Assembly (NCBI GenBank): GCA_940337035.1
Contig: OW679197.1
Coordinates: 35,780,466 to 35,844,465 of the forward strand
Direction: 5' to 3'
DNA: 64,000 bases
Source of the DNA: Agriotes lineatus
Taxonomy: Eukaryota; Arthropoda; Insecta; Coleoptera; Elateridae
Positions 34,449 to 44,934 of the stretch are shown piece after piece (position 1 is the stretch's first letter; each line of letters starts with the position of its first letter). The notes under the pieces are model-generated. The model made no database searches. It saw only the letters and a list, made by a program, of their open reading frames with translations, and was not told the origin of the DNA. The translations under genes and the position numbers were made by a program.

Positions 34449-37244
34449 TTATTTCTTCTTCTGTTGTGGTCGTAGGCCATTCGCCTGTGACATACTTTCG
34501 AATTTCTGCATTATTGGGTCCTTATCAGTTGCCTTGCAGATTTCCTCGCTTTTGATGGGCGTGTAGAATCCCTCAATGAAATTTAGGTATGTAGCCGGCT
34601 CTTTCTTCTGGCTAACTTCACCTACTTCCTCGAGCGGGGATCTTGATAAGTAATCCGCGGGCTGATTATTGACACCTTTAATGTATTGAATTGTGTAATT
34701 AAATCCCGAAAGATAAATTGCCCATCTTTGCAATCTACTTGCTGCCATTACCGGTATTCCCTTGTGTTCACCAAAAATCGCTATTAACGATTTATGGTCC
34801 GTCCGTAATGTGAAGTGTTGACCTAGTAAATATTGTTGGAATTTTTTGACCCCATAATAAATCGCCAAGGCTTCTTTGTCAACCATCGAGTACCGCTTTT
34901 CGGTATCGGTTAGTGTCCTGGAGACGAACCCTACGGGTCGCAGAAAACCATCTGGCATTTTGTGCTCTAACGCCGCTGCTACCCCCTGTTGCGAAGCGTC
35001 ACAAGACAATATTATTGGCTTGTCTGGGTCAAAATGTACCAGTATTTTATCTGAAGCCACTTCATTTTTTATTTGCTTGAAAGCTGCGTTGCATCTTTCA
35101 TCCCAGTTAAATTCTTTGTCCTGTTTTAATAACGCGTAAATTGGGCTCATTAAAACTGATAACTTCGGTACAAAATTAGAATAATAATTCACTAATCCTG
35201 CAAAAGATTTTACCTGCGTGACTGTTTTCGGAATCGGAGCATTTAAAATTGCTTGCACCTTATCGCCACTTTTCCTGATACCTTCTTTACTGATAACATG
35301 GCCCAGGTAGCTTACTTCTTCCTGGAAAAAGGCGCATTTTTCCCATTTCACTGTCAGATTAGCATCTGTTAGGCGTCGAAACACTTGTCGAATATTACTT
35401 AGGTGCTCCTGTCGGTCTCTGCCGGTAACTATAAAATCGTCCAGGAAATTACACACACCTGGAATGCCTTGCAATAACTGCTCAACGCGTCTCTGGAATA
35501 TAGCTGCTGCCGGGGAAATTCCAAATGCCAATCTATTCATTTTAAATATTCCCTTATGAGTACTCCATGCCGCCATTTTTGCAGATTCTTCATCCAATAA
35601 AAATTGATTATAGGCTTGACTCAAGTCTATTTTACTAAACTCTTGTCCCCCCTGTAAACTTGCAAAAATTTGATCTATTCTGGGCAAGGGATACTTTTCT
35701 TCTTCTAAATATTTATTTAATGTAAGTTTATAATCGGCGCAAATCCTAATTGATCCGTCGCTTTTCTGGACTGGCACTAATGCTGTCCCCCAATCCGACG
35801 TGGCAATTGGCGTAATGATACCCTCTTTTTCTAATCTTTCAAATTCTGCCTCAACTTGTTGTTTATAGGCTAGCGGAACTGGTCGCGGTTTACAAAATAC
35901 CGGTTTCGCATTAGGTTTAAGTTTTAAACTAATTTCGCCGTACTTGTAAGCTCCTAATTCACTTTTAAATAAATCTGGAAATTCGCTAGCTAATATTTCT
36001 GCATTATTAACCGCAATCTTGTTTACTTCCCTGGTATCTATTTTAGCTAATCCTATATTAAACGCTTTCAACCAATTTCTACCAAAAAGTGGAGGTCCAC
36101 CTCCATCTAAAACATATATGGTTACATCTTTCCTTTCACCCTGGTACTTAACCTCTACCGTAAAATACCCTAACGGTTTACTTTTAGTGCCTGTATACTC
36201 CTTAATCACAATCTTACTATCTATAAGCTTATAATGAGAAAATTGTTGTAAATATAGCTGATTAGAAATACACGATATGGCTGCCCCACTGTCTATTTCC
36301 ATATCTAACTTATGATTATTTATTTCTACCGACGCTACTAAAGGTTGGTCCCTACTCGCTCTGGCGCTAAAACTATAAATAGCGAACTCTTCTTCTACAT
36401 GCTCGTCATCTAAATAATTCGCTTTTATTGTTACACTGCTATTGCATACCTGTGCTAAATGTCCCACTAGTCCGCATTTAAAACACCTTGAGTTTTTAAA
36501 CTTACAAATCTGTCCTACCTGATGATCTTTTCCGCAAGCCCTGCATTTGAAGCATTTTTTTGGATTTACGATAGCACTACAAAGAGGTTTCCTGTAAGTT
36601 GACACCACTGGTCCTCGGTTTGAAGCCTGGTCGGCTCCCGACATCTGTTTGACAGCTTTACTGCCCTTGCTGAATGTCCGTTCGCTGCGGGTCCAGTTGA
36701 GGTCCTTTGTTTTGATATCCCGCGCTTGTAAGGTCGCTTCTTTCCGCAAAGCCAGATCCACCATCATGCTTAATGTTACTGCTTCCGAGAATTCATCTTC
36801 ACACATTTTGTCCAAAATTGGCCCTTTACATAAGCCAGTGACGAATTTGTCACGTAATACACTGTCCAGTCTATTACCAAATTTGCAATTCACAGCGAGC
36901 TTCTTTATTCGCGCGTGCCAATCACTAACACCTTCGTCTCTATTTTGCGTTGCCGTATAAAATTCAATTCGCTCCCTATAAACTGATATCTTAGGGCTAA
37001 AATGACCCTTTAAAAGTTCACACAATTGTTTATACGTTTTCGCATTCGGTAGTTCCGGAAAACACAAATCACGCAATAATTTATACGTTTCTTGCCCCAC
37101 TAAGCTTATTAAAATAGCCGCGCGTCTTTTTTCGTCTTCCTGACCGATTAAATTAGCATTGAAAAATTGCTCTAATCGTTCCTGGTAAATTACCCAATCG
37201 TCCGACATGTGGAACTCTACCAAGGACCCGATTAATCCAGCCAT
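34449..37244 (-). CDS. Gypsy (Ty3-like) gag-pol polyprotein: gag, protease, reverse transcriptase, RNase H
   Basis: The 931-codon frame carries a whole gag-pol order without internal stop. Residues 1-190 are a gag/capsid region and residues about 231-267 hold CCHC zinc knuckles (CFKCRACGKDHQVGQIC-type and CFKCGLVGHLAQVC). The protease active site DSGA is at 318-321. Reverse transcriptase spans about 440-640 with FSKIDLSQAY at 537-545 and FLDD at 600-603 (YLDD is usual). RNase H starts near ILSCDAS (about 735) and includes SMVDKEALA and TDHKSL. Gag and pol are fused in one frame, as in K02A2.6-like gypsy elements. The frame ends prematurely at a one-base shift ahead of integrase. No envelope gene follows. 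The copy is recent enough to keep a long open frame but is not intact. Confidence 0.93.
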   Translation of the reverse strand: MAGLIGSLVEFHMSDDWVIYQERLEQFFNANLIGQEDEKRRAAILISLVGQETYKLLRDLCFPELPNAKTYKQLCELLKGHFSPKISVYRERIEFYTATQNRDEGVSDWHARIKKLAVNCKFGNRLDSVLRDKFVTGLCKGPILDKMCEDEFSEAVTLSMMVDLALRKEATLQARDIKTKDLNWTRSERTFSKGSKAVKQMSGADQASNRGPVVSTYRKPLCSAIVNPKKCFKCRACGKDHQVGQICKFKNSRCFKCGLVGHLAQVCNSSVTIKANYLDDEHVEEEFAIYSFSARASRDQPLVASVEINNHKLDMEIDSGAAISCISNQLYLQQFSHYKLIDSKIVIKEYTGTKSKPLGYFTVEVKYQGERKDVTIYVLDGGGPPLFGRNWLKAFNIGLAKIDTREVNKIAVNNAEILASEFPDLFKSELGAYKYGEISLKLKPNAKPVFCKPRPVPLAYKQQVEAEFERLEKEGIITPIATSDWGTALVPVQKSDGSIRICADYKLTLNKYLEEEKYPLPRIDQIFASLQGGQEFSKIDLSQAYNQFLLDEESAKMAAWSTHKGIFKMNRLAFGISPAAAIFQRRVEQLLQGIPGVCNFLDDFIVTGRDRQEHLSNIRQVFRRLTDANLTVKWEKCAFFQEEVSYLGHVISKEGIRKSGDKVQAILNAPIPKTVTQVKSFAGLVNYYSNFVPKLSVLMSPIYALLKQDKEFNWDERCNAAFKQIKNEVASDKILVHFDPDKPIILSCDASQQGVAAALEHKMPDGFLRPVGFVSRTLTDTEKRYSMVDKEALAIYYGVKKFQQYLLGQHFTLRTDHKSLIAIFGEHKGIPVMAASRLQRWAIYLSGFNYTIQYIKGVNNQPADYLSRSPLEEVGEVSQKKEPATYLNFIEGFYTPIKSEEICKATDKDPIMQKFESMSQANGLRPQQKKK

Positions 37245-40200
37245 TGTTCCTGCACTTTTTTATCCAAAAAAAAAAAAAAATTAAACTCAAACGAAAATCT
37301 CACCAAACGGAACTTCAATTTGCTTTTGGGTACGAAAAACAATAACAAGAAATGTGATGAGGTTACAGATTTACAGAAATGAGCCGTTTGGTGTTGGCAC
37401 CTCCGTTAGGAAGTTAAATTCAAACTAGACGACTCGTAGACCTTAATATTTATATAGATTAGTTGCCCTGTTGTTTGCCTAGCTATCTCAGCACACATGA
37501 GACTGTTCCTTAGTCTTAACTCATGGATGGGAAAGGCCAATATGTACTACTAACACAAGAAGCTGCCTTGCAATTGTAGTACTAAAACTGACTTCAAGCA
37601 GCAAATACAAAAAGGACTGTTTGATCACACAAGTAAACAATAATATATTGATCGTTTAAATATACATATAAAACCATAAACAAAACTATCATTATCAAAT
37701 CTTAAAATAAATGGACATTCCTTCACACAATAGTGTAAATTAAGAGTGTATCTACATTCAATAGTTGGCTACTCGCATTTGAAAAACATACACTGAAAAA
37801 TAGCTGTAGCAGCTACACATTTACATTTAAATAACATTAGAAGGATGCCTAAATGAATGTCTTCAATAAGCGCACTTTAAAACTACATCGAAGCCCGCAG
37901 TGGGAAGTTCGTGCATAAAAACCCTGCTAAGTATATGCATCGATTTTCTTCACTTTTGCACAATATCCACTCCAGTTTGAATCGCACATTTATCTCTCTA
38001 ACTGCAAGCATTTGCTGTATCAGGATACCTTAAAATTGAGGCCACAGAACTGCAACGATTGGGCTGTTCTACATCACCCTTTAAATGACTGGTATGGACA
38101 TTCCCCAAAAGTACTGCGAAAAAGACCCTGGCTGCCAGCTCTGGCGCCACTCTGGTAGCTGACGTCACATTACAATCGGGAGGTCACGAAATCTTTGAGG
38201 GTTGTCGAAATTGTGTACTTACTTCGTACACAATGAGTTTGCACTCAGATGAAGTGCCATTACTAGCTTGTTGCACACAAACGCTTATGCAGATAATTTG
38301 TCTTACTGCGAGGCTTCTTAGCCGCTTCTATTTATTTCGTCACAAGTGAAAATTACTGAGAATTGCTTACAGACGTGCGACTTCGGACTGAACCCGGTGG
38401 CGACTTCCTAGGTTGTCCGCGAACTCCATTGACTTTTCGTTTACCGTGCGCATACAAAGTCGCTTCACTAAGCAGGGCCGTATTAGCACACTTTTCGTTA
38501 TGCCAGGTTACAATAATTGAACGGATTTAACAATTAAACATAATTCAAACGGCAACTGGCTATATTTGTAAATATTAAAATATTCAATTCAGGCAACGAT
38601 GCCACATGCCCGTTTCAAAATCATATATAATATAACTATTACTTAACTAAAACTAGCTTCACTGAAAGAAGAAACAAGCAATTGTTTTCTGGTTAAAGCG
38701 GTCGATTAACAAATGTTATATTGTCAATACAACACTCAAATGAAAATCTTTCCTTATTATTCTGCAGTACAAGGGACCTTTATATTTATATAACTGTTTC
38801 AAAAAACTCTCGGTAATGCAAGTCCGTAATGTTACTAAATTTGAAAGTTATTTTGAGGGTACTGGCCGAAATTTGTAAATACTGTAACTCCAATGTTATT
38901 CAGTTTAAAAGAGCATTACTAGATTTTTTGTGTAGTAAATAACGGATATCAGTATCACCATGATTCCCGTTGTTGTGTTGTTATACTTATGTGCTCATTT
39001 GTTGTCAGCTACGACCCTCTTATCTCTTTCCCAGTCATGGTTACGGATAAATCAACGCAACAAAGCTTCGAAAGTTGCCCCAATCTGGTTTAAAACATTC
39101 AAATATATTTATGCTTCAAACTTGTACTCAAATCTGCTCGCAATCACTGTAACAGAAATATATATAAACCTTTAAATGCGCATATAATAAAACAAGATTA
39201 TAACCTCAAGTAAATGGCCACTATAATACACAAAAATGTTAATTAAGAATGTATAATTTACGTGCATTAGCTGAGTGGCTTACATTTACATTTGAACAAC
39301 ATTACAGATTTGCCGAAATAATCGTCCTTTATACTTAAATGTTAGTCGACCGCCTCTCTTTGGTGCATGTAACTCTGACTGCACGTGGAATATGCATTTC
39401 ATTGCGTTTTGCGTTGTAACTGATACACACATGCTGTGAGGTGTCACTTGACGTCACGATTCGAAGCCATAGCTTTAGAACGCGCCTGAAAACGTCTCTT
39501 GCTTTGAGACGCAAGCTGATGCAATATGACGCCATATGATTCACGCCACTAATTTCGCTTCTTTCAATCTGTTTTGGATTTAAGAATGCCAACTCGCAGT
39601 TTTACACCGGGAGGCAGATTTTTTCACAGCACTAGAATGAGTTGCCCCTCACTGGAAGTTCGGAGATGCTTGCAGCCTTGTATTTTAACTGGCTCTTTTC
39701 ATGTCTTGCGGACTGAGACCTTTTGGAAGACCCCAGTATTTTGAAACCGTGGCGTTATGTCAGCGACTCGCACTTAATTCACCTTTGGTAAACTGTACAG
39801 CGCGAAGGAGCAAACTGCTCCTTTTGAGTCTCACACCATGAATTACGCTCCTCTTGCTCGGGCGTGTCGCACAGTATTTCTTTCGCGCTTTAACACGCTA
39901 ACTTCCGGCAACGCTTACAAAAATGCACACTAAGAACCGCAGGTTACTCTTCCGAACGCATGCGCATTGGTGCCTAAGCTAAACCTTTTCAAATTCAAAT
40001 ATTATAATGTAAAACTGCTCAAAGTGGTTATATATGTGAATATTAATTATTAGAAATGAAATCAAATATAGCTGCATCAAAACCCATTTTACATTTGATC
40101 TATATTTTATTTCTACATTCTGTATTTCTAGTTGTTCATAATGTTCATAGACACTCTTAGTAAGAATTTAATACATTTTATTTTCTTTTCTATTTTCAGT

Positions 40201-41900
40201 CTCGTTTATCTCTAAAACTGGCATTATTTTTGGATGTTCTTGCAATCTTGACAAGACATTATCTTTCAAAGAACAGTTATAATCATTATAGTCCAAACTT
40301 TTCACCAGTAATAATCTATCTAACATGTTTTTGTTATTCAACTAGCACCAAATCGCTCATTATTCTTGGCATTAATTCACGTTTGTTCTTTGCCTTCCCA
40401 TCATTAGTAACGTTTATGGTTATTATTCGCATGGGCAAAAAGTAAGCCTATTATTTTTGTATCTCGTATACATACATAATTATAAAAACGGCAATAACAG
40501 CAAATCCTTACCGCCGACGTCTAAGTTATCGCTTGTATCTGCTCTCAAGCCCGATCGGCCAATATTTCTCGAGTCCAATAATTATTTAAATTTTGGGTAA
40601 TCATTTCTTTCAAAAAAGACTAATTGACTTCTTCGCGTTAATTAGGGGCCTAACATATTGCCCGGGGAAACGCGAAACAAACGATGTTTTCGCTTAATTG
40701 ACAGCTCGCTATTAACTCGCGAAGTTTTGATACTGCACCTTCGCTGGCGAATTTTAATTTATTTAAATCAATTAATTATTTATTTCCGCCAGCCGCAGGA
40801 CCTAGCTGCACCACAGCTGATCCCCAGGCCATAAACTTTCGCTTAATTGCTAAACAAATTTAAATTCGTCTACTTAGGCTGCTTAATTTGTTATCTTCCA
40901 CTAATCCAGGCGGTATCTCGATCTGCATTATGCCTTAATGGCCCGTCCGTCCGTAAGTCGCTGGAGCCACAAAAATCTGTTAAAACCTGAAGTACTCGGC
41001 GTCAGATTCTTGGTTAACACTAATTTGTCTGCAAATGATTTAAGACCAGGAATGTGGCTTTTCAAAATACTTAATTGGCTAGAAGACTAGAGAAGTTGAT
41101 TTAACAGCAGTCCAAATCGATTAAAATTTACTGCGTGCCGATGCCTTCCTGTGGACGTATTTATAATGACCCCAGCTCTGCTTTCCGGCAACCTGCAGCG
41201 TTTCTACAATTTTCCGCAGATTAGCTGATTGATGTACCTCGTGCTTCAATATCGAGTGCAGGGGCACAAAAACGTGCTGTTGAAAATCACTCTTTCACTT
41301 CAGTAAGAGTGCACTGTAACGAAAATTGCTTAATTCTTATTTTGACATCGTCGTGGACAAAAACTGGACCACCCATTCAATATGTCGCCTGTTAAAACTC
41401 CATTCTTATCCATATAACCGACATTATACTAATTTTAACTTCACTTCGTAGCTCAGAATGCACTCGTTATTAAGAATATAACAAAACCCAATAGAAAATT
41501 TAAGATTAAATTAGTTTGAAAACCGGAAAAATGCATAAATTACCAACATCATACTATGGGCTATTGACTAAGCTTGAATATTTATGAAGCATGACGCTTC
41601 AAACAATAGTATCAGCTGACCAAGAGCTATAGGAGCAAAAACAATAGCAGACTTGTAATGTCTTAGAAACTAAAGAATGTGGTATAACATTAGTTGAGCA
41701 AGATAATTGACTTTCATACATTATATTCTTAGAACGTTAAAAATGTTAATTCAATACTATTTGGTATAACTCTAAGGTCTTCCTGCACATAAAACCAACC
41801 TCGACTATCTACATCTGTAAGTAATAAGGCTATTAAATTTAATACTGCAGGAAAATAATGTAGCAACAAAGTATAAAAGTATAGTTCAAAGTGTAATCAG
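37245..41900. other. Sequence right of the gypsy element; unique DNA and an island at 40540-41290
   Basis: No 5' LTR is recognisable after 37244; a GGTGCCAACACC stretch (minus, about 37390) might be a primer-binding site. Two weakly similar segments (about 37700-37830 and 39200-39300, sharing TAAATGG, AATTAAGA.TGTAT and TTACATTTACATTT) look like old dispersed copies. The region 40540-41290 is GC-richer, with many TTAATT/AATTAA cores, AACGCGAAAC and CAGCTGATC motifs, and resembles enhancer DNA. No coding gene is supported. Confidence 0.35.
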
Positions 41901-41936
41901 ACGCAGATAAGTGCTAGCCACTCAAAAGATTGTGTA

Positions 41937-41957
41937 AGAAGAAGAAGAAGAAGAAGC
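41937..41957 (+). repeat. (GAA)n microsatellite
   Basis: An uninterrupted run of AAG/GAA triplets directly precedes the LINE fragment. RTE-like LINEs in this window end in GAA repeats, so it may be the tail of a neighbouring vanished LINE. Confidence 0.85.
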
Positions 41958-41964
41958 AGAAAAT

Positions 41965-42240
41965 TGTTCGTGGACCAAGTAAGAAACGACACTATAAATA
42001 AAGAATTACATGCACATGAAAACAAGCATCGTAAACGAAGTTGAAAATAGACAGCTGGTATAACAGTGTGGATACAATACGAAGATGCATCAGAAAATAT
42101 GGTCCTAGAAAATATTATATACCGACCGAAACAAAAACAAAAAAGAGAACCACCAAAAAGAGGTGGTGAGGTCACGATAGAAGACTTGGGGGTCCGCAAA
42201 CGCAATCTAAGGCGTCCGCGAATTAAGCCCGAAGAGAGCT
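41965..42240 (+). pseudogene. LINE C-terminal fragment
   Basis: Plus-strand frames give VRNDTINKELH (near 41980), then SIVNEVENRQLV (near 42030), KKILY/PRKYYIP (near 42100), basic KKRTTKKRW and finally GGEVTIEDLGVRKRNLRR (42150-42215). This order matches the end of RTE-like LINE polyproteins (RNE.IR, WYGHV, KK.LEW, GRP..W, ..R.L). Several frameshifts and stops are present, and everything upstream of the C-terminal block is missing. Confidence 0.6.
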
Positions 42241-42870
42241 ATTGTAGATCAATAACAATAGATAATATACATTTATATAACACGTTGACATATATTTAAA
42301 AATTACTTTTTTTCGCGGTTATTTTTGAACCATTTCAGGTATATTTTTCCAGCCGTTAAAGTTCGACAGACCTCAACAAAAAAAACTGCACTTGCGCTTA
42401 CTCGATAACGAAAACATTAGTTGTCAAAATTTGGTTCAATGTTAAAACGTGACGGGCTTTTGGTTACGACTGCGATTTGATTAAACAGAGTTATCACAAA
42501 ATGCTTTGACGCATCTAATGCCATTTTGTAAGACGTATTTATGTGAACGAGCGTTCTCTACACTTCTATACATAAAATCAAAATACAGATATCGCTTAAA
42601 ATGTAGAACCAGAACTACAATTAAAACTTTCTACTTTTGAGCCAAACATTTCTAATCTTATTTCTGTAAAACAACACCATCCGTCGCATTAACAATAAAT
42701 AGTTATATTATGTATGATTAAGAATTAATATTATATTATTATTATTATTATTGTACGCCTGCATTGATACTACATATTCTATTAATTTTGTAAGTGTTTT
42801 TAATAGGTACTAGCCTTATTTTAATAATAAAACTATTGAGCTCTCAAATATTATTTAATTTTAGTACCTG
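42241..42870. other. AT-rich sequence with (ATT)n microsatellite
   Basis: A TTA/ATT triplet run lies at about 42733-42753. Nothing else is recognised. Confidence 0.45.
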
Positions 42871-42874
42871 CACG

Positions 42875-43800
42875 CAATAAAAATGTCGTTTTTTGTATAA
42901 TTTCAGGTGACATGATCACAGTTTTTGTATAATTTATGTGACATGATGTCGATTTTTGTGAAAATTTATGTGAGATGATATGTGATTGCGTGGTTTTTGT
43001 TCAATTTTCATCGTGTGTTGAATAAAAATATCGTTTTTTGTATAATTTCAAGTGACATGATGACAGTTTTTGTATAATTTATGTGACATGATGTGTGATT
43101 GGGTGATTTTTGTTCAATTTTGAGTTAATTTGTCGTCATCACATGGATATTTAGTCAGTTGTACAAGCATTTTTGTAATAAAAATGCACAAAGAGCCCAC
43201 ATAACTGAAGTTTTGTTTATCGAAATGTAGGTGGTAGAAGATTTTTCAACGAAATGGCCTGTTTTTATTCAAATTTATGTTAATTTGTGGTCAACATACA
43301 TATATTTTTATCAAAAGTACAAGAAATTTTGTACTAAAAGGGCGAAATTGTGACATTATATCCATCAATCTGTAATAAAAAGGCACAACGAGTCTACTTA
43401 GCTGAAATTTTGCTTTTCGAAATGATTGTAGTAGAATATTTTTCAATGAAATTGCTGTTTTTTATTCAAATCTTACTAAAATTGCAGCAAGTTAGAGAAA
43501 AAAGTGTAAAACATTGGCAAAATTATGCTTAGAAATAACTCTAAAAACTGCTTTTACATCATTTTCGTTTTACAAAACTATTTATAAAACAAATTGTGAT
43601 AATTTTTTAAGTGAAATAATGTGAGATGGTGTATTTTTTATCGCTTATTGGATAAAAATGTCGTTTTTTGTATAATTTCAAGTAACATGATGTCAGTTTT
43701 TGTAAAATTTTAAGTGAAATGACGGTGTCAGAACATTTTTTCAACTAAATTGCCCGTTCTTATTCAAAATTATGTTAATTTGTGGTCAATTGCGTTTTTA
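42875..43800 (+). repeat. Degenerate tandem-repeat field
   Basis: Units beginning AATAAAAAT.TCGTTTTTTG followed by TATAATTTCA.GTGACATGAT recur at about 42881, 43021 and 43651, the first two 140 bp apart. Half-units with TTTTTGTATAATTTATGTGACATGATG fill the spaces. A second related motif (TTTTTATTCAAATTTATGTTAATTTGTGGTCA) recurs near 43262 and 43754, and GAGTC/CCTACTTAGCTGAA.TTT at 43200 and 43390. This looks like a decayed satellite or repeats of a longer element. No coding is present. Confidence 0.7.
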
Positions 43801-44490
43801 TTTTCGTCCGTTTGCATTTATACTGGAATTTTTAAAACTAATCGATATAATGACACAATTTCAGACGCTTACTTATAAAATAAAAACCAAACATGTCAAT
43901 CTCGGTGTTACAAATCAAACCTGCACCAATTTTTGGTGGAAACCAAGATGCAGTTTTTATACTTTTATGAAATTTGGTAGTACGAAATAGAGGAAATTAT
44001 AACGATACGTTCAACTTGTGGATTCCGTCAGTTGCCCCCTTACAACAAATATGAATACCGACGACGAGTTTTTATTTAAGTTTGTTGCGTAATAGTTCCA
44101 TGAATTATTATCCGCCGCTTTTTAAAACTGGAGAAGCATTACGTCATACAACATTTGTAAGATATACCCGATCTGTTGGGGCAAATTATAAAAATAAAGT
44201 AATTATTTCTATTCATATAGCTTTCAAATTTCGACGATTGAGCGGAAATTTCCAACTATATAGTAGGTAGGGACAATGGGAATCTCGATAGCGCGTCGCT
44301 CAAATTATAAAAATAGACGAATTATTTGTAGTAAATCCACATACAAATCTAATTTTTAAAAATTGTATCAACCTTTAAACACAACAGGCTACACAATCCC
44401 ATTCTTATAATTTAAATTTTTGAAAAAATAGTTTGTTTTAAATCTGGGCTCGTGACGTCAGAGCAGGGCAAGTATCTTTTCGATAAACAC
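43801..44490. other. AT-rich sequence, nothing recognised
   Basis: Short open frames occur (43772-43990, 44082-44270) without motifs. Confidence 0.4.
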
Positions 44491-44499
44491 ATTAAAATT

Positions 44500-44790
44500 T
44501 ACAGCACCGCCGTGGTCTCGAGCCACTAATGCTTGCAACTAATTTGGTGAACACAAACGTAGAGCGTTCGAATCCAGCTCGTCCAGAGATTTTTTTAAAT
44601 ATAAACAGCCCTTCTGTGAATGCAAGAGAGAGAGACAACCAACGCCAGATGAGGGAGACGGAAGATCGACCAGTTTGAAATTCAAATATTTCCGCGAAAA
44701 TTGAAATTAAAACGACAACCGCGAGAAGTGCGCACGCAGAAAACCAAGATGGCCGACACCCCGGGAAGTTTAAATACAAAAAATGGCCGC
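44500..44790 (+). repeat. tRNA-like SINE candidate
   Basis: A B box GTTCGAATCC (about 44568-44577) lies some 60 bases after an A-box-like TGGTCTCGAGCC (about 44512). The spacing fits a tRNA-derived promoter. The body that follows is GC-richer up to about 44790. No cloverleaf with paired acceptor ends is apparent, so it is not called as a tRNA gene. Confidence 0.35.
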
Positions 44791-44791
44791 C

Positions 44792-44930
44792 GCGTAATTT
44801 AATCAGAAGATAGTGCGTAATTTAATCAGTAGCACATATGAAAATTAATTATGTCAATCCGCGAAATTAATTGGGTCAAACCGCGGAATTAATTAGGTCA
44901 AACCGCGGATTTAATTCGCGGAATTAACTT
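44792..44930 (+). repeat. 22-bp tandem array with ATTAATT and GGTCAAACCGCGG
   Basis: Three exact-length 22-bp units (44844-44865, 44866-44887, 44888-44909) each carry ATTAATT followed by GTCAA.CCGCG, and a partial fourth ends near 44930. Just upstream, GCGTAATTTAATCAG occurs twice (44792 and 44814), again 22 bp apart, so the period extends across the array. Each unit joins a homeodomain-type core to a GGTCA-like half site and a CCGCGG palindrome. It may be a minisatellite or a clustered binding-site array. Confidence 0.75.
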
Positions 44931-44934
44931 GATT

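Noticed and set aside
36649..36960. 103-codon plus-strand frame antisense to gag
   Set aside because: Shadow of the gag-pol frame on the minus strand.
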